A stretch of 64,000 nucleotides of DNA, from NCBI GenBank assembly GCA_963794955.1, contig CAWCGF010000015.1, forward strand, positions 124,001 through 188,000. Direction: 5' to 3'. The position numbers were made by a program, and so were the translations under genes. Each line of letters starts with the position of its first letter. Position 1 is the stretch's first letter. The notes under the pieces were generated by a model, which worked only from the letters and a program-made list of their open reading frames with translations, did no database searches and was not told the DNA's origin. This document shows, piece by piece, positions 20,437-29,292 of the stretch. The stretch comes from JAFDVL01 sp963794955 (lineage in GTDB: Bacteria > Acidobacteriota > Blastocatellia > RBC074).

Positions 20437-21892
20437 CTTTATCGTCTTTATCGTCCTTGCTGGCGTTTTTCTTTTTGCTATCCATCATTGCGCCACTCGT
20501 TTTCTTTTCCCCAATCGGGCCGCGTTGCACGGTGGGCGGGAAAGCATTGAATTGACGCCATAACTCAAAGCCCAGCGAAACCGTATCCAACATCACCCAT
20601 CCGTTCACTTCGGCTCCCGGGCGTAATTGATCAAGTTTTGGCCAGGGGTCCTCCTTGCCTGCCCGGATGAGTTCTTCATCCGGCATCACAATGATACGAA
20701 ACCGATGTTTGCCGTCATCAATCGCGTCAATCACCTTGATGCGCCCCGCGAAAGTGCCGACTGCAATCGAAGGCCAGCCAACAAATTGAATAGCTGGCCA
20801 GCCCGCGAAATTCAAACGGACGGGGCGCCCTTCCGCCACCAGCGGCGCGTCGTAGTCTGTCAGATAAAGCTCAACGGCTTGATCCTCTGTGGACGGTGCC
20901 AGCACGGCTAATTGATCGCCGGCCTTGACCGTTTCGCCAGGACCAGCTTTCATCACGCGTACCACTTTACCAGTACGTGGGGCCTGCACAAGGCGCTGAG
21001 CGGCGCGTTGTTGCACGTTGCCGATGTCCAGCGCCAACTTTTGGACATCGCTATTGGTTTTGGCGATGGTTTCGCGCACGGAGGCTACTGAAGCGCGCAG
21101 GCCGTTCATCTGGGCGGACGTGTCATTAATCACTCGCTCCTTGTCGAGCCGGGCGACTTGGACAGCTTTGCGCGCGGCGTCCAGGGCAGCTTGCATACTT
21201 TCCAGTCGTGTTTTGGCCGTAACAATTTCCAACTCTGCTAATTCCAAATCGCGTTTGGAGCGTAGCCCTTTCTCAAATAATTCCTGCAAACGTTTCAGGT
21301 TCAACTCCGCCGTAGTGACGGATTGCCGCGCTTGTGCGACATTTTGTTCGGCTTGCCGGACAGCATCTTCTGCCTGCTGGGCGCGCTGCTCGGCTGCCGG
21401 AATGGTGACCTGACGGGAGCTTTCCAAATCTCGAAGCTGGTCATGCAAGGCATTTTCACGGGCGGCGGCCTGCCCTAAACTTCCTTGCACATAGCCGCGT
21501 TGTGATTGCATGAGTTGCACCTGATCAGTTGCGAGAAATTTGGAGTCAATATCTTCCAACTCCGCGATCACTTCGCCTACTTTGACGCTTTGCCCCTCGA
21601 CGACGTGCCATTTAACAATACGCCCAGAAATCTGTGCCTCAACGCTCTGGGGGCGGTCCATTGGCGAAAAGATAACAACGCGCCCATACCCCGTCACCGA
21701 TTGTTGCCAGGGAACGTAATACAAGCAGAGGGTTACCAGCGCCAGGAACAAGAGCAAGCCCAGCGCCAGAAACCGCAATACTGGCGAAGATTCCAACAGC
21801 TTGAGCGATTTGATTTCCGGCAATTGCCAATGCGGCTGGATCGCAGCCAGACTTGCCAATTCACTCTCTTTGTCTTTTTTCAATGCTGTCAT
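20426..21892 (-). CDS. HlyD family periplasmic adaptor
   Basis: 488-residue membrane fusion protein. It has a short cytoplasmic head, one membrane segment (VLRFLALGLLLFLALVTLCL, residues ~40-59), a barrel-sandwich domain (ISGRIVKWHVVEGQSVKVGE), a long alpha-helical hairpin (~120-290) and a beta-barrel return (APRTGKVVRVM). The tail is Lys/Asp rich (KKKNASKDDKDDKDEK). It links the inner-membrane ABC pump to the TolC duct and is separated from the ABC gene by 9 bp. Confidence 0.93.
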   Translation of the reverse strand: MTALKKDKESELASLAAIQPHWQLPEIKSLKLLESSPVLRFLALGLLLFLALVTLCLYYVPWQQSVTGYGRVVIFSPMDRPQSVEAQISGRIVKWHVVEGQSVKVGEVIAELEDIDSKFLATDQVQLMQSQRGYVQGSLGQAAARENALHDQLRDLESSRQVTIPAAEQRAQQAEDAVRQAEQNVAQARQSVTTAELNLKRLQELFEKGLRSKRDLELAELEIVTAKTRLESMQAALDAARKAVQVARLDKERVINDTSAQMNGLRASVASVRETIAKTNSDVQKLALDIGNVQQRAAQRLVQAPRTGKVVRVMKAGPGETVKAGDQLAVLAPSTEDQAVELYLTDYDAPLVAEGRPVRLNFAGWPAIQFVGWPSIAVGTFAGRIKVIDAIDDGKHRFRIIVMPDEELIRAGKEDPWPKLDQLRPGAEVNGWVMLDTVSLGFELWRQFNAFPPTVQRGPIGEKKTSGAMMDSKKKNASKDDKDDKDEK

Positions 21893-21901
21893 GAGTATTT
21901 C

Positions 21902-23707
21902 TTACCTTATCCCGCGTAATCCTAAAGTGGGAAAAAGCCGATGGAATTCACCGTTGCGTTGTTGCAATAATTCCGTCAGCTTGCCGGATTCGACAATTTT
22001 CCCGTGGGCCAGCACATAAGCCGTTTGGGAGCGCGATACGACTTCGGGGTCGTGCGAAATATCAATAATCGTCCAGCTATTTTTTGCGTCATACAATTCA
22101 TCCAGAATTTGCAACTTGTCATTTTCATCAATGCCCGTGAATCCTTCATCCAGAATCAATAATGAAGGGCGCGAGACGATGGCGCGGGCCATCAACAACC
22201 GCTGCGCTTGCCCCCGCGAAAGATTGCGTCCTTCGGTCATTAGTTTTGTTTGCAAGCCGTGCGGAAAGCTAGCAAGCCCCTCACTCAAACGGGTAAATTC
22301 CAACGCCCATTGCAAATCCTCGTGCGCGATATACTGGCGCCCCAATAAAATATTTTCCTCAACCGTCCCGGCAAAAATCTCATTCGTATCGCTGACTAAC
22401 CCGACAACCTGGCGCAAGCTATCCAGATTGACGTCACGAATATCAAGACCATTGATTTGCACTAAGCCCTGGCTCGGCTCATGCAAGCCGCACAGCAAAG
22501 CCGCCAACGTAGATTTACCGACGCCACTCTTGCCGACAAGACTCACATGCTCCCCTGGTTCCAGGTGCAAATCCAAGCCAGCCAGAATCTCAACGCGCGC
22601 GTCATAGGCAAAATGGACTTTGCGACAATTTACGCGCGCGCCGCCCGCCAATGAGGGCAATTGACGGCCTTTGTGCAGTTCGACCGGAAGATCGGTCAAA
22701 TGACCTATTTTATCCAGGCTGGTGAGTAAATCATAACCGTTTTCCATTAAGCGAATAAGCTTTTCTAACCCTTCCAGCACACCCAATACAATAATCTCGG
22801 CGGCGACAACCTGCCCCAGTGTTAACTGGCGATTGATGACCAGCCAGCCCCCAATAGCCAGCACGCCTGCGCTCACCACTGCCTGAAAGAAACAATTGCC
22901 CAACGCCTGGCGAAAAACCACGCGAAAATGGTGGCGGCGCGCGCTGACGTACTCCAGCACTAAAGCATCGGCCCGTTGTACAGGAAAAGACGGCACGGCA
23001 TTCATTTTAAAGCCGCGCTGGCAACGCCCTAACTCCTCCAACCAGTCGGCGACGTGATATTTTTGAATGGATTCGTGAATACTGGAAGGCAAGCCGCCTA
23101 TGCCTAAAACCCCAATCACAAAAATGGCGACTACAATAATAAACAGGTCAAATGCCAGCAAATAGGGGCTATAAAACGCCAAGAGTAACAATCCTATCAG
23201 CACCTGCAAGGAAGCCGCTGGCCCATCAAACAAAAGCTTGGTCATCGTCTTTTGCAGCGTGATAACATCAAAAAAACGATTGACTAAATGGGGCGCGTAT
23301 TCGCGTGCCATCACGTCGTGCTGAATACGCGGAAGCTGATCGGCTAATTGTAATGCCACGCGCGCGAAAATCCGTTGTTGCAATTTCTCCAGCAATGTCA
23401 GCTTCAAAAGCTTTAAGAAGCCTGCCAGCAGCAACGCAACCAACACAGCGAAGGTCAGGACGACCAACGGTTGCAACATCACGCCTGCGGCAATCGTGTT
23501 CACCAAAGCTTGTGCCGCCAAGGGAACAGAAAGAGAAAGTATGCCAATCAGAACGGTATAGATCGTAACAATGAAGAGATCATACCGATCCAGGCGGAGT
23601 AGATGCCTTAATCGTTGATAGGGCGAAATACCATGTTTCGGCTGCGGATGAGCAGCATCGTGGGCGGTGGTTTGGAAACCCCAGTAAGGCTCAGTTCTTT
23701 GATTCAA
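21902..23707 (-). CDS. ABC exporter, fused permease and ATPase
   Basis: 601-residue half-transporter. About five or six membrane helices lie in residues 40-310, and the ATPase in ~360-590. ATPase motifs are Walker A GKSGVGKSTL, signature LSRGQAQRL (LSRGQ instead of LSGGQ), Walker B LLILDEGF and H-loop ISHD. No N-terminal C39 peptidase is present, so double-glycine leader peptides are not expected to be cut here. With HlyD and TolC behind it this is a type I-like export system. No candidate substrate gene, such as an RTX protein or small peptide, was found nearby. Confidence 0.93.
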   Translation of the reverse strand: MNQRTEPYWGFQTTAHDAAHPQPKHGISPYQRLRHLLRLDRYDLFIVTIYTVLIGILSLSVPLAAQALVNTIAAGVMLQPLVVLTFAVLVALLLAGFLKLLKLTLLEKLQQRIFARVALQLADQLPRIQHDVMAREYAPHLVNRFFDVITLQKTMTKLLFDGPAASLQVLIGLLLLAFYSPYLLAFDLFIIVVAIFVIGVLGIGGLPSSIHESIQKYHVADWLEELGRCQRGFKMNAVPSFPVQRADALVLEYVSARRHHFRVVFRQALGNCFFQAVVSAGVLAIGGWLVINRQLTLGQVVAAEIIVLGVLEGLEKLIRLMENGYDLLTSLDKIGHLTDLPVELHKGRQLPSLAGGARVNCRKVHFAYDARVEILAGLDLHLEPGEHVSLVGKSGVGKSTLAALLCGLHEPSQGLVQINGLDIRDVNLDSLRQVVGLVSDTNEIFAGTVEENILLGRQYIAHEDLQWALEFTRLSEGLASFPHGLQTKLMTEGRNLSRGQAQRLLMARAIVSRPSLLILDEGFTGIDENDKLQILDELYDAKNSWTIIDISHDPEVVSRSQTAYVLAHGKIVESGKLTELLQQRNGEFHRLFPTLGLRGIR

Positions 23708-23854
23708 TCTGTCTTTACCTTTCTTAGTAATTTTGCCCTGACAGGGCTACCGCCCCCGCTTTCAGCAAACAGTGTGCCAGTGCTTGGGCAGGTAATCGTA
23801 GCAGGAAATCAGGAGTTGCGAGTCGGGATAAATGGCGAAGTGAGAACATTTGCC

Positions 23855-24578
23855 TCAGTGATGGGACAGAAAGGTTTTCAAGCGCAGGTCTTTGTATTGC
23901 ACTTTCATCGGCTCGCCGGGAATAATCGGCATTGCCAACACGCCTGAAGTCGCCGCTTTCCCCCTCTCCCAATCAATTAACTCTGCGGTCTTTTGCCCAT
24001 TGATTTTGAGAATAATATGCGGCCCTTGCGCGATAATGTGATATTCGTTCCAGACTTGCAGATTGATGTTCTGAAGAAGCGCTTCGGCTGCGGCAAAACG
24101 CACTGTGGTTTTCTTGCCAGTCTCGTCAATAACGTTGCTTTCGCCGCGCGCTGCCAGCGACTTGCGCGGGCCATATTCATCCCAAATCCCACCGAGGTAG
24201 GGACCAGTTACTGCAATATCTGCCTGATAGCCCCAAACCAATCCTTTGTCTTTTACGGCACTGCGAAATTGCACCCCGGAATTGGCTTTCGCACCGAAGA
24301 TGCGAAATTTGCATTTGAGTTCAAAATCACGCACCGTGCCGCCTTGCCACACGATAAATTGATTGTAGGGCGGATTATGTTCTGTGGTAGTCGTGCCGGT
24401 AAGCGCACCATCTTCAACCGAAAAATAGCTCATATCGGGCGCTCTCCAACCTTGCAAGGTCTTGCCATCAAAGATGCGCTGCCAGTGTGGCGGTTGCGCT
24501 TTGGATGCCGCGTTAATTTGGGCTAAGGCTAAGCCCACAACAGAACAGGAGTGTGACAGCAAAGAGAAAATGATTCAT
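23855..24578 (-). CDS. DUF1080 (3-keto-disaccharide hydrolase) family secreted protein, frameshifted signal
   Basis: The mature part (~210 residues) is a DUF1080 concanavalin-like domain: WQRIFDGKTLQGWRAPD, NSGVQFRS, and the closing PGEPMKVQYKDLRLKTFL. The family binds or cleaves sugars outside the cytoplasm. An ATG at 24578, overlapping the upstream stop as ATGA, opens a good signal peptide (MNHFLFAVTLLFCCGLSL), but that frame stops after SPN. Removing one T near 24527 joins it to AQINAASKAQPPHW, giving a normal SLA-Q cleavage site. A TTG at 24562 would start the present frame directly (MLSHSCSVVGLALAQ). Confidence 0.85.
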
Positions 24579-25234
24579 CGCGTTTTATTCGCTTTAGGTT
24601 TGGCGGGTTTTGGTTTGGGCAGTTTGTTGACGACCTCAAAGAGCAATGGGCGATTGGTCGGTAAATCAACTAGGTCGTAAACATCGGCGAGCTTCAATTC
24701 GCATTTGAGAGATTCAATGTAAAGGCTGGCCGTCATTTCTGTCTCGACATTGTAAAGCCAGGGCCGTTTGCCTTTTTGCCGTGTGAAATGCTCAATGCAG
24801 GGTCTGTCCTGCGCGATCAGGATGTAATCGGCCAGCGCTTCAATCGTTCGATAATGCGTGAATTTTTCGCCGCGATCATACGATTCTGTGGAAGGCGAGA
24901 GGACTTCAATCACGACGGTCGGATTCAGCACCACATCTTTTTTTGTATCGTGGAATTTCGGTTCACCATAAACAATCGTGATGTCTGGGTATGAAAATAA
25001 GTTTTGAGGATCGGTTCTGACTTTTTGATCGGCTGAATAGCCCCGGCAATTACGACCTTTGATTTGCTGCCGCAACTCACCAGCGGTATTGAAGGCGATT
25101 TGGTTATGCTGCGGGCTGGCACCTGCCATCGCATAGATTTGCCCATTCAAATATTCATGCTTTGTTTTCGCTTCACGCTCAAAAGCCAAATACTCTTCCG
25201 GTGTGAACTCTAGCTGTCGCGCTGTCAGCCCCAT
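24575..25234 (-). CDS. Uma2 family (DUF820) putative endonuclease
   Basis: 219-residue protein with the Uma2 core. FTPEEYLAFEREAKTKHEYLNG is at the N-terminus. YPDITIVYGEP carries the active-site Asp, and VVIEVLSPSTESYDRGEKFTHY the Glu and Lys of a PD-(D/E)xK-like fold, followed by ADYILIAQDRPCIEHF. The role of the family is unknown; members are very numerous in cyanobacteria, Acidobacteriota and relatives. The C-terminus is basic (PKPKPAKPKANKTR). It sits between the STAS and DUF1080 genes. Confidence 0.9.
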   Translation of the reverse strand: MGLTARQLEFTPEEYLAFEREAKTKHEYLNGQIYAMAGASPQHNQIAFNTAGELRQQIKGRNCRGYSADQKVRTDPQNLFSYPDITIVYGEPKFHDTKKDVVLNPTVVIEVLSPSTESYDRGEKFTHYRTIEALADYILIAQDRPCIEHFTRQKGKRPWLYNVETEMTASLYIESLKCELKLADVYDLVDLPTNRPLLFEVVNKLPKPKPAKPKANKTR

Positions 25235-25239
25235 AAATA

Positions 25240-25644
25240 TTACTCCTCAATTTCCGGGTCTTTCTTCTTACGCGTGCGCGGGGCTTTGGGTTTGCCGTTC
25301 GTCTTGCCAAAACTAGCAACGGCTTCGTCTTCTGTCTTGAAGTTTTCAATCAGACTTAGTAAGCGTGTAATTTGTAAAGCGCCATAGACGCGGTCTGTTA
25401 AGCCTACCAGTTTGAGCGTGCCGCCAGCCTCTTGCACTTTGGTGAAGGCGCGCACGATTTCGCCAATCCCCATGCTATCCACCATTGGCACTGCAGTCAG
25501 GTTAAGCAGGATTTTTGTCGTGCCTGTGGTCAGCACCTTATCCACCAGCATTTGCAGTTGGAAGCCACCTTGCCCTTTGATGAATTTGCCCCGCACATCT
25601 ACGGAGGCGATGTCGTCGAGATAGTGAATGCCTATCGTAATCAT
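25240..25644 (-). CDS. STAS domain anti-sigma factor antagonist
   Basis: 134 residues from the ATG at 25644 (MITIGIHYLDDIASVDVRGK). An in-frame start at 25710 adds 22 nonconserved residues. The STAS fold is clear. LLNLTAVPMVDSMGIGEIVRAF contains the serine (DSMGIG) that is phosphorylated in SpoIIAA/RsbV proteins, followed by GGTLKLVGL. A basic tail (KPKAPRTRKKKDPEIEE) is unusual for the family. The protein would sequester an anti-sigma kinase in its unphosphorylated form. No kinase is adjacent. Confidence 0.9.
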   Translation of the reverse strand: MITIGIHYLDDIASVDVRGKFIKGQGGFQLQMLVDKVLTTGTTKILLNLTAVPMVDSMGIGEIVRAFTKVQEAGGTLKLVGLTDRVYGALQITRLLSLIENFKTEDEAVASFGKTNGKPKAPRTRKKKDPEIEE

Positions 25645-25767
25645 AAGTAGTAGTTCGATTGGTAAAAATGATTGTGATTGCGGACGTTGTTGCGTTGCAA
25701 CGGGAAGCATTTTACAGGACTTGATGCTAAGATCACAAAGCTTATTCAGAAAAAACGCACTTGAGTT

Positions 25768-26733
25768 ATGGATATTTCACTCCATCAAATCCGCGCAGCG
25801 CGTGCAGTAATCTATCGGACGCTCGCCCCGTCCCCGTTACACGAACATCCGTTGCTCAGTCGTGAACTCGGATTGCGCGCCTTTCTCAAGCACGAAAATC
25901 ATTTGCCAACGGGCGCTTTTAAAGTGCGCGGCGGTTTGCATTTCATGCACCATTTCGCAGCGGCAAAAACTCACAGCGGCGTCATCACAGCGACCCGTGG
26001 CAATCACGGGCTTTCGACGGCTTTTGCCGCCAAGTTGCATAACGTTCCGGCGACCATCGTCGTGCCGTTCGGCAACAATCCCGAAAAGAATGCGTTGATG
26101 CAAGCCTTCGGCGCGCGGCTGGTCGAGTATGGGCGAGATTTTGACGAGGCACGCGTAGAAGTCGAACGACTCTCGCAAACCGAAAATCTGCGCTACATTC
26201 ATTCGGCGAATGAACCGCATCTCGTCAACGGCGTCGGCACATACGCGCTTGAAATCATTGAGACGATGCAAGCACGCGGCGAAAGCATAGATGCGATTTT
26301 CGTGCCGATTGGGATGGGCAGTGGTCTATGCGGTGTCATCGCAGCCTTTCGTGCGCTTGCGCCGGAAACGAAAATCTATGGCGTTCAGGCCGAAGGCGCT
26401 CCCAGTCATTATCTCTCGTGGAAAGCCGGACACGTCGTCGAAACCGAACAGGCCGACACGTTCGCCGATGGCGTAGCAACGCGCTGTCCTTCGCCGCTGT
26501 TGCTTGATCTTCTGCTCAAAGGCGTGGATGAAATCGTGCTGGTCAGCGATGAGGAAATCAAAGACGCGATTCGCCTGCTCTGGCGCACCACGCACAATTT
26601 GGCCGAAGGCGCAGGAGCAGCGGCCACAGCGGCAACGGTCAAATTACGAAATCAACTGCAAGGCCAAACAGTCATCAATGTGCTGAGTGGCGGCAATCTG
26701 GATACAGAGACTTTACGACAAATTCTATGCTAA
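25768..26733 (+). CDS. PLP-dependent serine/threonine dehydratase (first of pair)
   Basis: 321-residue fold-type II PLP enzyme. The PLP lysine is in NHLPTGAFKVRGG. TRGNHGLSTAFAA is the substrate loop (SxGNHG type), GMGSGLCGV the phosphate-binding glycine loop, and NVLSGGNLD the C-terminal serine region. No ACT domain is present, so it is not feedback-regulated like IlvA. The stop overlaps the next gene's start by 7 bp. A catabolic L-threonine or L-serine deaminase is the likeliest role. Confidence 0.9.
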   Translation: MDISLHQIRAARAVIYRTLAPSPLHEHPLLSRELGLRAFLKHENHLPTGAFKVRGGLHFMHHFAAAKTHSGVITATRGNHGLSTAFAAKLHNVPATIVVPFGNNPEKNALMQAFGARLVEYGRDFDEARVEVERLSQTENLRYIHSANEPHLVNGVGTYALEIIETMQARGESIDAIFVPIGMGSGLCGVIAAFRALAPETKIYGVQAEGAPSHYLSWKAGHVVETEQADTFADGVATRCPSPLLLDLLLKGVDEIVLVSDEEIKDAIRLLWRTTHNLAEGAGAAATAATVKLRNQLQGQTVINVLSGGNLDTETLRQILC

Positions 26734-27686
26734 CTTTCGATGACATTCTGCAAGCGCGCGAACGATTGCGTGGGGTGGCCCATCGCACGCCCGTGCTGAC
26801 TTCCCAACAATTTAATGCCCAAGCGGGCTGTGAAGTATTTTTCAAGGCGGAAAACCTGCAACGCGCCGGAGCCTTCAAGTTCCGCGGCGCATACAACAAA
26901 ATCTCTTCGCTCTCAGCCGAGGAACGGAAGAACGGCGTGTTGGCTTATTCTTCCGGCAATCATGCGCAAGCGGTCGCGTTGTCCGCCAAGCTGTTCAATA
27001 TTCCCGCTGTCATCGTGATGCCTTCGGATGCACCGCAGATCAAAGTGAATGCGACGCGTGGTTATGGCGCAGAAGTGATTTTCTATGATCGCTACAGTGA
27101 AGCGCGCGAAGAGGTGGGCGCACATGTTTGCCGTGAGCGCGGCCTGCTCTTAGTGCCCCCCTTTGATGATTATTTGATTATGGCCGGGCAAGGCACAGCG
27201 GCGCTCGAATTGTTGGAAGAAGTGCCTGACCTGGATTTCCTGGTTGTGTGCTGTAGTGGCAGTGGGTTACTGGCGGGTTGCGCGACGGCAGCCAAGCATT
27301 TGCATCCGACCATTCGCATCTTTGGCGTGGAGCCGGAAGCGGGGAACGATACGTGGCAATCGTTTCATAAGGGCGAGCGCGTCGAGATTCCGGTGCCTCG
27401 CACAATTGCCGATGGCCTACAACAATCCTCGCCCGGCAAACTAACGTTTCCCATCGTGCAAAAACTCGTGGAAGACATTTTGCTGGTCAGCGATAACGAA
27501 ATGATCGAAACACTGCGCTTTATCCTCGAACGCATGAAGATTCTGGTCGAACCATCCGGCGCGGCAGCAGCGGCAGCGGTTCGACATCACAAATTCGACT
27601 TTGCCGGACGACGAGTGGGCGTGACATTATCCGGTGGTAACGTAGATTTAGCCAAACTGGCGGAATATTTAACCGCTGTGGTTTGA
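26727..27686 (+). CDS. PLP-dependent threonine/serine dehydratase or hydroxyaspartate lyase (second of pair)
   Basis: 319-residue paralog of the preceding enzyme. The PLP lysine is in LQRAGAFKFRGAYNK, the substrate loop is SSGNHAQAVA, and the glycine-rich phosphate loop is SGSGLLAGC. It ends GVTLSGGNVDLAKL. This sequence style is closer to the serine racemase / threo-3-hydroxyaspartate ammonia-lyase branch than to IlvA. Overlapping translation with its neighbour suggests the pair is made together and may handle two related hydroxy amino acids. Confidence 0.9.
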   Translation: MLTFDDILQARERLRGVAHRTPVLTSQQFNAQAGCEVFFKAENLQRAGAFKFRGAYNKISSLSAEERKNGVLAYSSGNHAQAVALSAKLFNIPAVIVMPSDAPQIKVNATRGYGAEVIFYDRYSEAREEVGAHVCRERGLLLVPPFDDYLIMAGQGTAALELLEEVPDLDFLVVCCSGSGLLAGCATAAKHLHPTIRIFGVEPEAGNDTWQSFHKGERVEIPVPRTIADGLQQSSPGKLTFPIVQKLVEDILLVSDNEMIETLRFILERMKILVEPSGAAAAAAVRHHKFDFAGRRVGVTLSGGNVDLAKLAEYLTAVV

Positions 27687-27759
27687 CCAAAATATCCACA
27701 GATGGCACAATCCGAGGCTCACTAGCGGTCACTACTGAAACTACTAATAAAAGCTCCTT

Positions 27760-28623
27760 ATGGCGTGGTTCAAACGGAAAGATGAAAAGATTGCCGAGAT
27801 CACTCCGGCAGCCGAACGAACGGTCAAAACCGAAGGCATCTTCGTCAAGTGTGAAAATGGCGAATGCAACTCCACCATTTATCGCAAAGACCTCAAGATA
27901 AACCTACATGTCTGCCCGCAGTGTAATCACCATTTTCGCCTGAGCGCGAAAGAGCGGTTGACGATGCTGTTTGACGGCGGCGGTTATAATGAGCTTTTTA
28001 ATAATCTCGCGCCCACCGATCCGCTCGGTTTTGTCGATAGCATTCCTTATACCGAGCGACTCAAGAAAGCACAAAAAGCTACAGGCTTGCTGGATGCCGT
28101 GGTCGTGGGCGAAGGCATGCTTAGCGATCTCCCGCTCGTTATTGCAGCCATGGATTTCGCGTTTATGGGCGGCAGCATGGGGTCGGTCGTCGGTGAAAAG
28201 CTCACGCGCGCGATTGAATATTGCATTGAGAAGCGTTGGCCACTGATCATTGTGGCCTGCTCCGGCGGCGCGCGGATGCAGGAAGGCGCGTTGTCGCTCA
28301 TGCAGATGGCGAAGATTTCCGCCGCACTGGCGTTAATGCACGAAGCGAAATTGCCTTATATCTCCTTGCTGACCAACCCAACAACAGGTGGCGTGACAGC
28401 GAGTTTTGCGATGTTGGGTGATTTAAATCTGGCCGAGCCAAATGCCCTCATCGGCTTCGCTGGCGCTCGGGTGATTGAGCAAACGATTCGTGAGAAATTG
28501 CCGAAAGGATTTCAGCGGTCGGAATTCTTACTTGAACACGGCATGTTGGATGCCGTCGTAGATCGGCGCGAGTTGCGCCCGTACTTAACAGACGTGCTGA
28601 CTTTTATGCGGTCGGATAGTTGA
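27760..28623 (+). CDS. accD: Acetyl-CoA carboxylase carboxyltransferase subunit beta
   Basis: 287-residue beta subunit that, with AccA, moves carboxyl from biotin to acetyl-CoA to give malonyl-CoA. The N-terminal zinc ribbon uses Cys31, Cys36, Cys52 and Cys55; the first pair is spaced CxxxxC rather than the usual CxxC. The crotonase-fold core has VACSGGARMQEG, LTNPTTGGVTASFAMLGD and GFAGARVIEQTI. It follows the dehydratase pair at 73 bp. accA and folC, common neighbours elsewhere, are absent. Confidence 0.97.
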   Translation: MAWFKRKDEKIAEITPAAERTVKTEGIFVKCENGECNSTIYRKDLKINLHVCPQCNHHFRLSAKERLTMLFDGGGYNELFNNLAPTDPLGFVDSIPYTERLKKAQKATGLLDAVVVGEGMLSDLPLVIAAMDFAFMGGSMGSVVGEKLTRAIEYCIEKRWPLIIVACSGGARMQEGALSLMQMAKISAALALMHEAKLPYISLLTNPTTGGVTASFAMLGDLNLAEPNALIGFAGARVIEQTIREKLPKGFQRSEFLLEHGMLDAVVDRRELRPYLTDVLTFMRSDS

Positions 28624-28865
28624 GATGGGGGAGGGGAAACTATAGCACTTGAGCCTTTTTCTAAAGGCGTGTATAACTGAGGCAGTTACAGGGCTTTGCG
28701 ACTAATCGCTGCTCGGTTCATCGCAAGTACTGAAATGGCAACTAAGAAACGAAGCAGCTGGCCGATAAGCGAGCTTCCCCATTCTTCTCCTCGCGGCAAA
28801 AAGCGGCTGGCTGGGTTCGATGCTTGACTCTAAATCAAAACTAAAGGGATAAAAGGAAATACTTT

Positions 28866-29117
28866 ATGACAAAATGGCAATATCGAACTGTGGATTGGGG
28901 CGAAGTACGGAAAATTGGAGCCAAAGTAACGGGTGAAGATTTTATTGACGCAAACGTTGACGCAGGCCTCAACACAATTGGCGGAGAAGGATGGGAATTG
29001 GTTAACGTCTATGTAGACGGTTATACCGAACACAGAACTAACAAAGGAGTTGAGCTACTCTCCAGCAGTCGCTATGTGAAATATACCTTTAAGCGAGTAG
29101 CGCCAGAAGAATCCTAA
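28866..29117 (+). CDS. Small DUF4177-like protein
   Basis: 83-residue cytosolic protein. WQYRTVDWGEVRKIGAKV, GGEGWELVNVYVDG and YVKYTFKRV follow the DUF4177 plan: two beta strands around a GWELV turn. The function of the family is unknown. The ATG is preceded by AAAGGAAATACTTT. It stands alone between accD and a strong convergent terminator. Confidence 0.8.
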   Translation: MTKWQYRTVDWGEVRKIGAKVTGEDFIDANVDAGLNTIGGEGWELVNVYVDGYTEHRTNKGVELLSSSRYVKYTFKRVAPEES

Positions 29118-29242
29118 GGTGCCTGCATTTGCGGCTTAGCTCCTCCTCTGATGAGGAGCAACGACGACTAACTATTGGCGCTTGGCAAGTATTAACGTCT
29201 CCTACCTCACGAAACGACTCATCACAGCGCGGAAGTCTCCAC

Positions 29243-29286
29243 ACCAATCGCAGGCTAAAAAATTCATTTTAGCCTGCGATTGGTGC
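29243..29286 (+). terminator. Bidirectional terminator between DUF4177 and CPBP genes
   Basis: A perfect 18-bp inverted repeat (ACCAATCGCAGGCTAAAA and its complement) with a six-base loop, AATTCA. The A-rich and T-rich inner ends give U-tracts in either direction. It lies between two convergent genes. Confidence 0.85.
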
Positions 29287-29292
29287 GTTGTC

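Noticed and set aside
25768..27686. IlvA identity for the dehydratases
   Set aside because: Both lack the C-terminal ACT regulatory domain and the length of biosynthetic IlvA.
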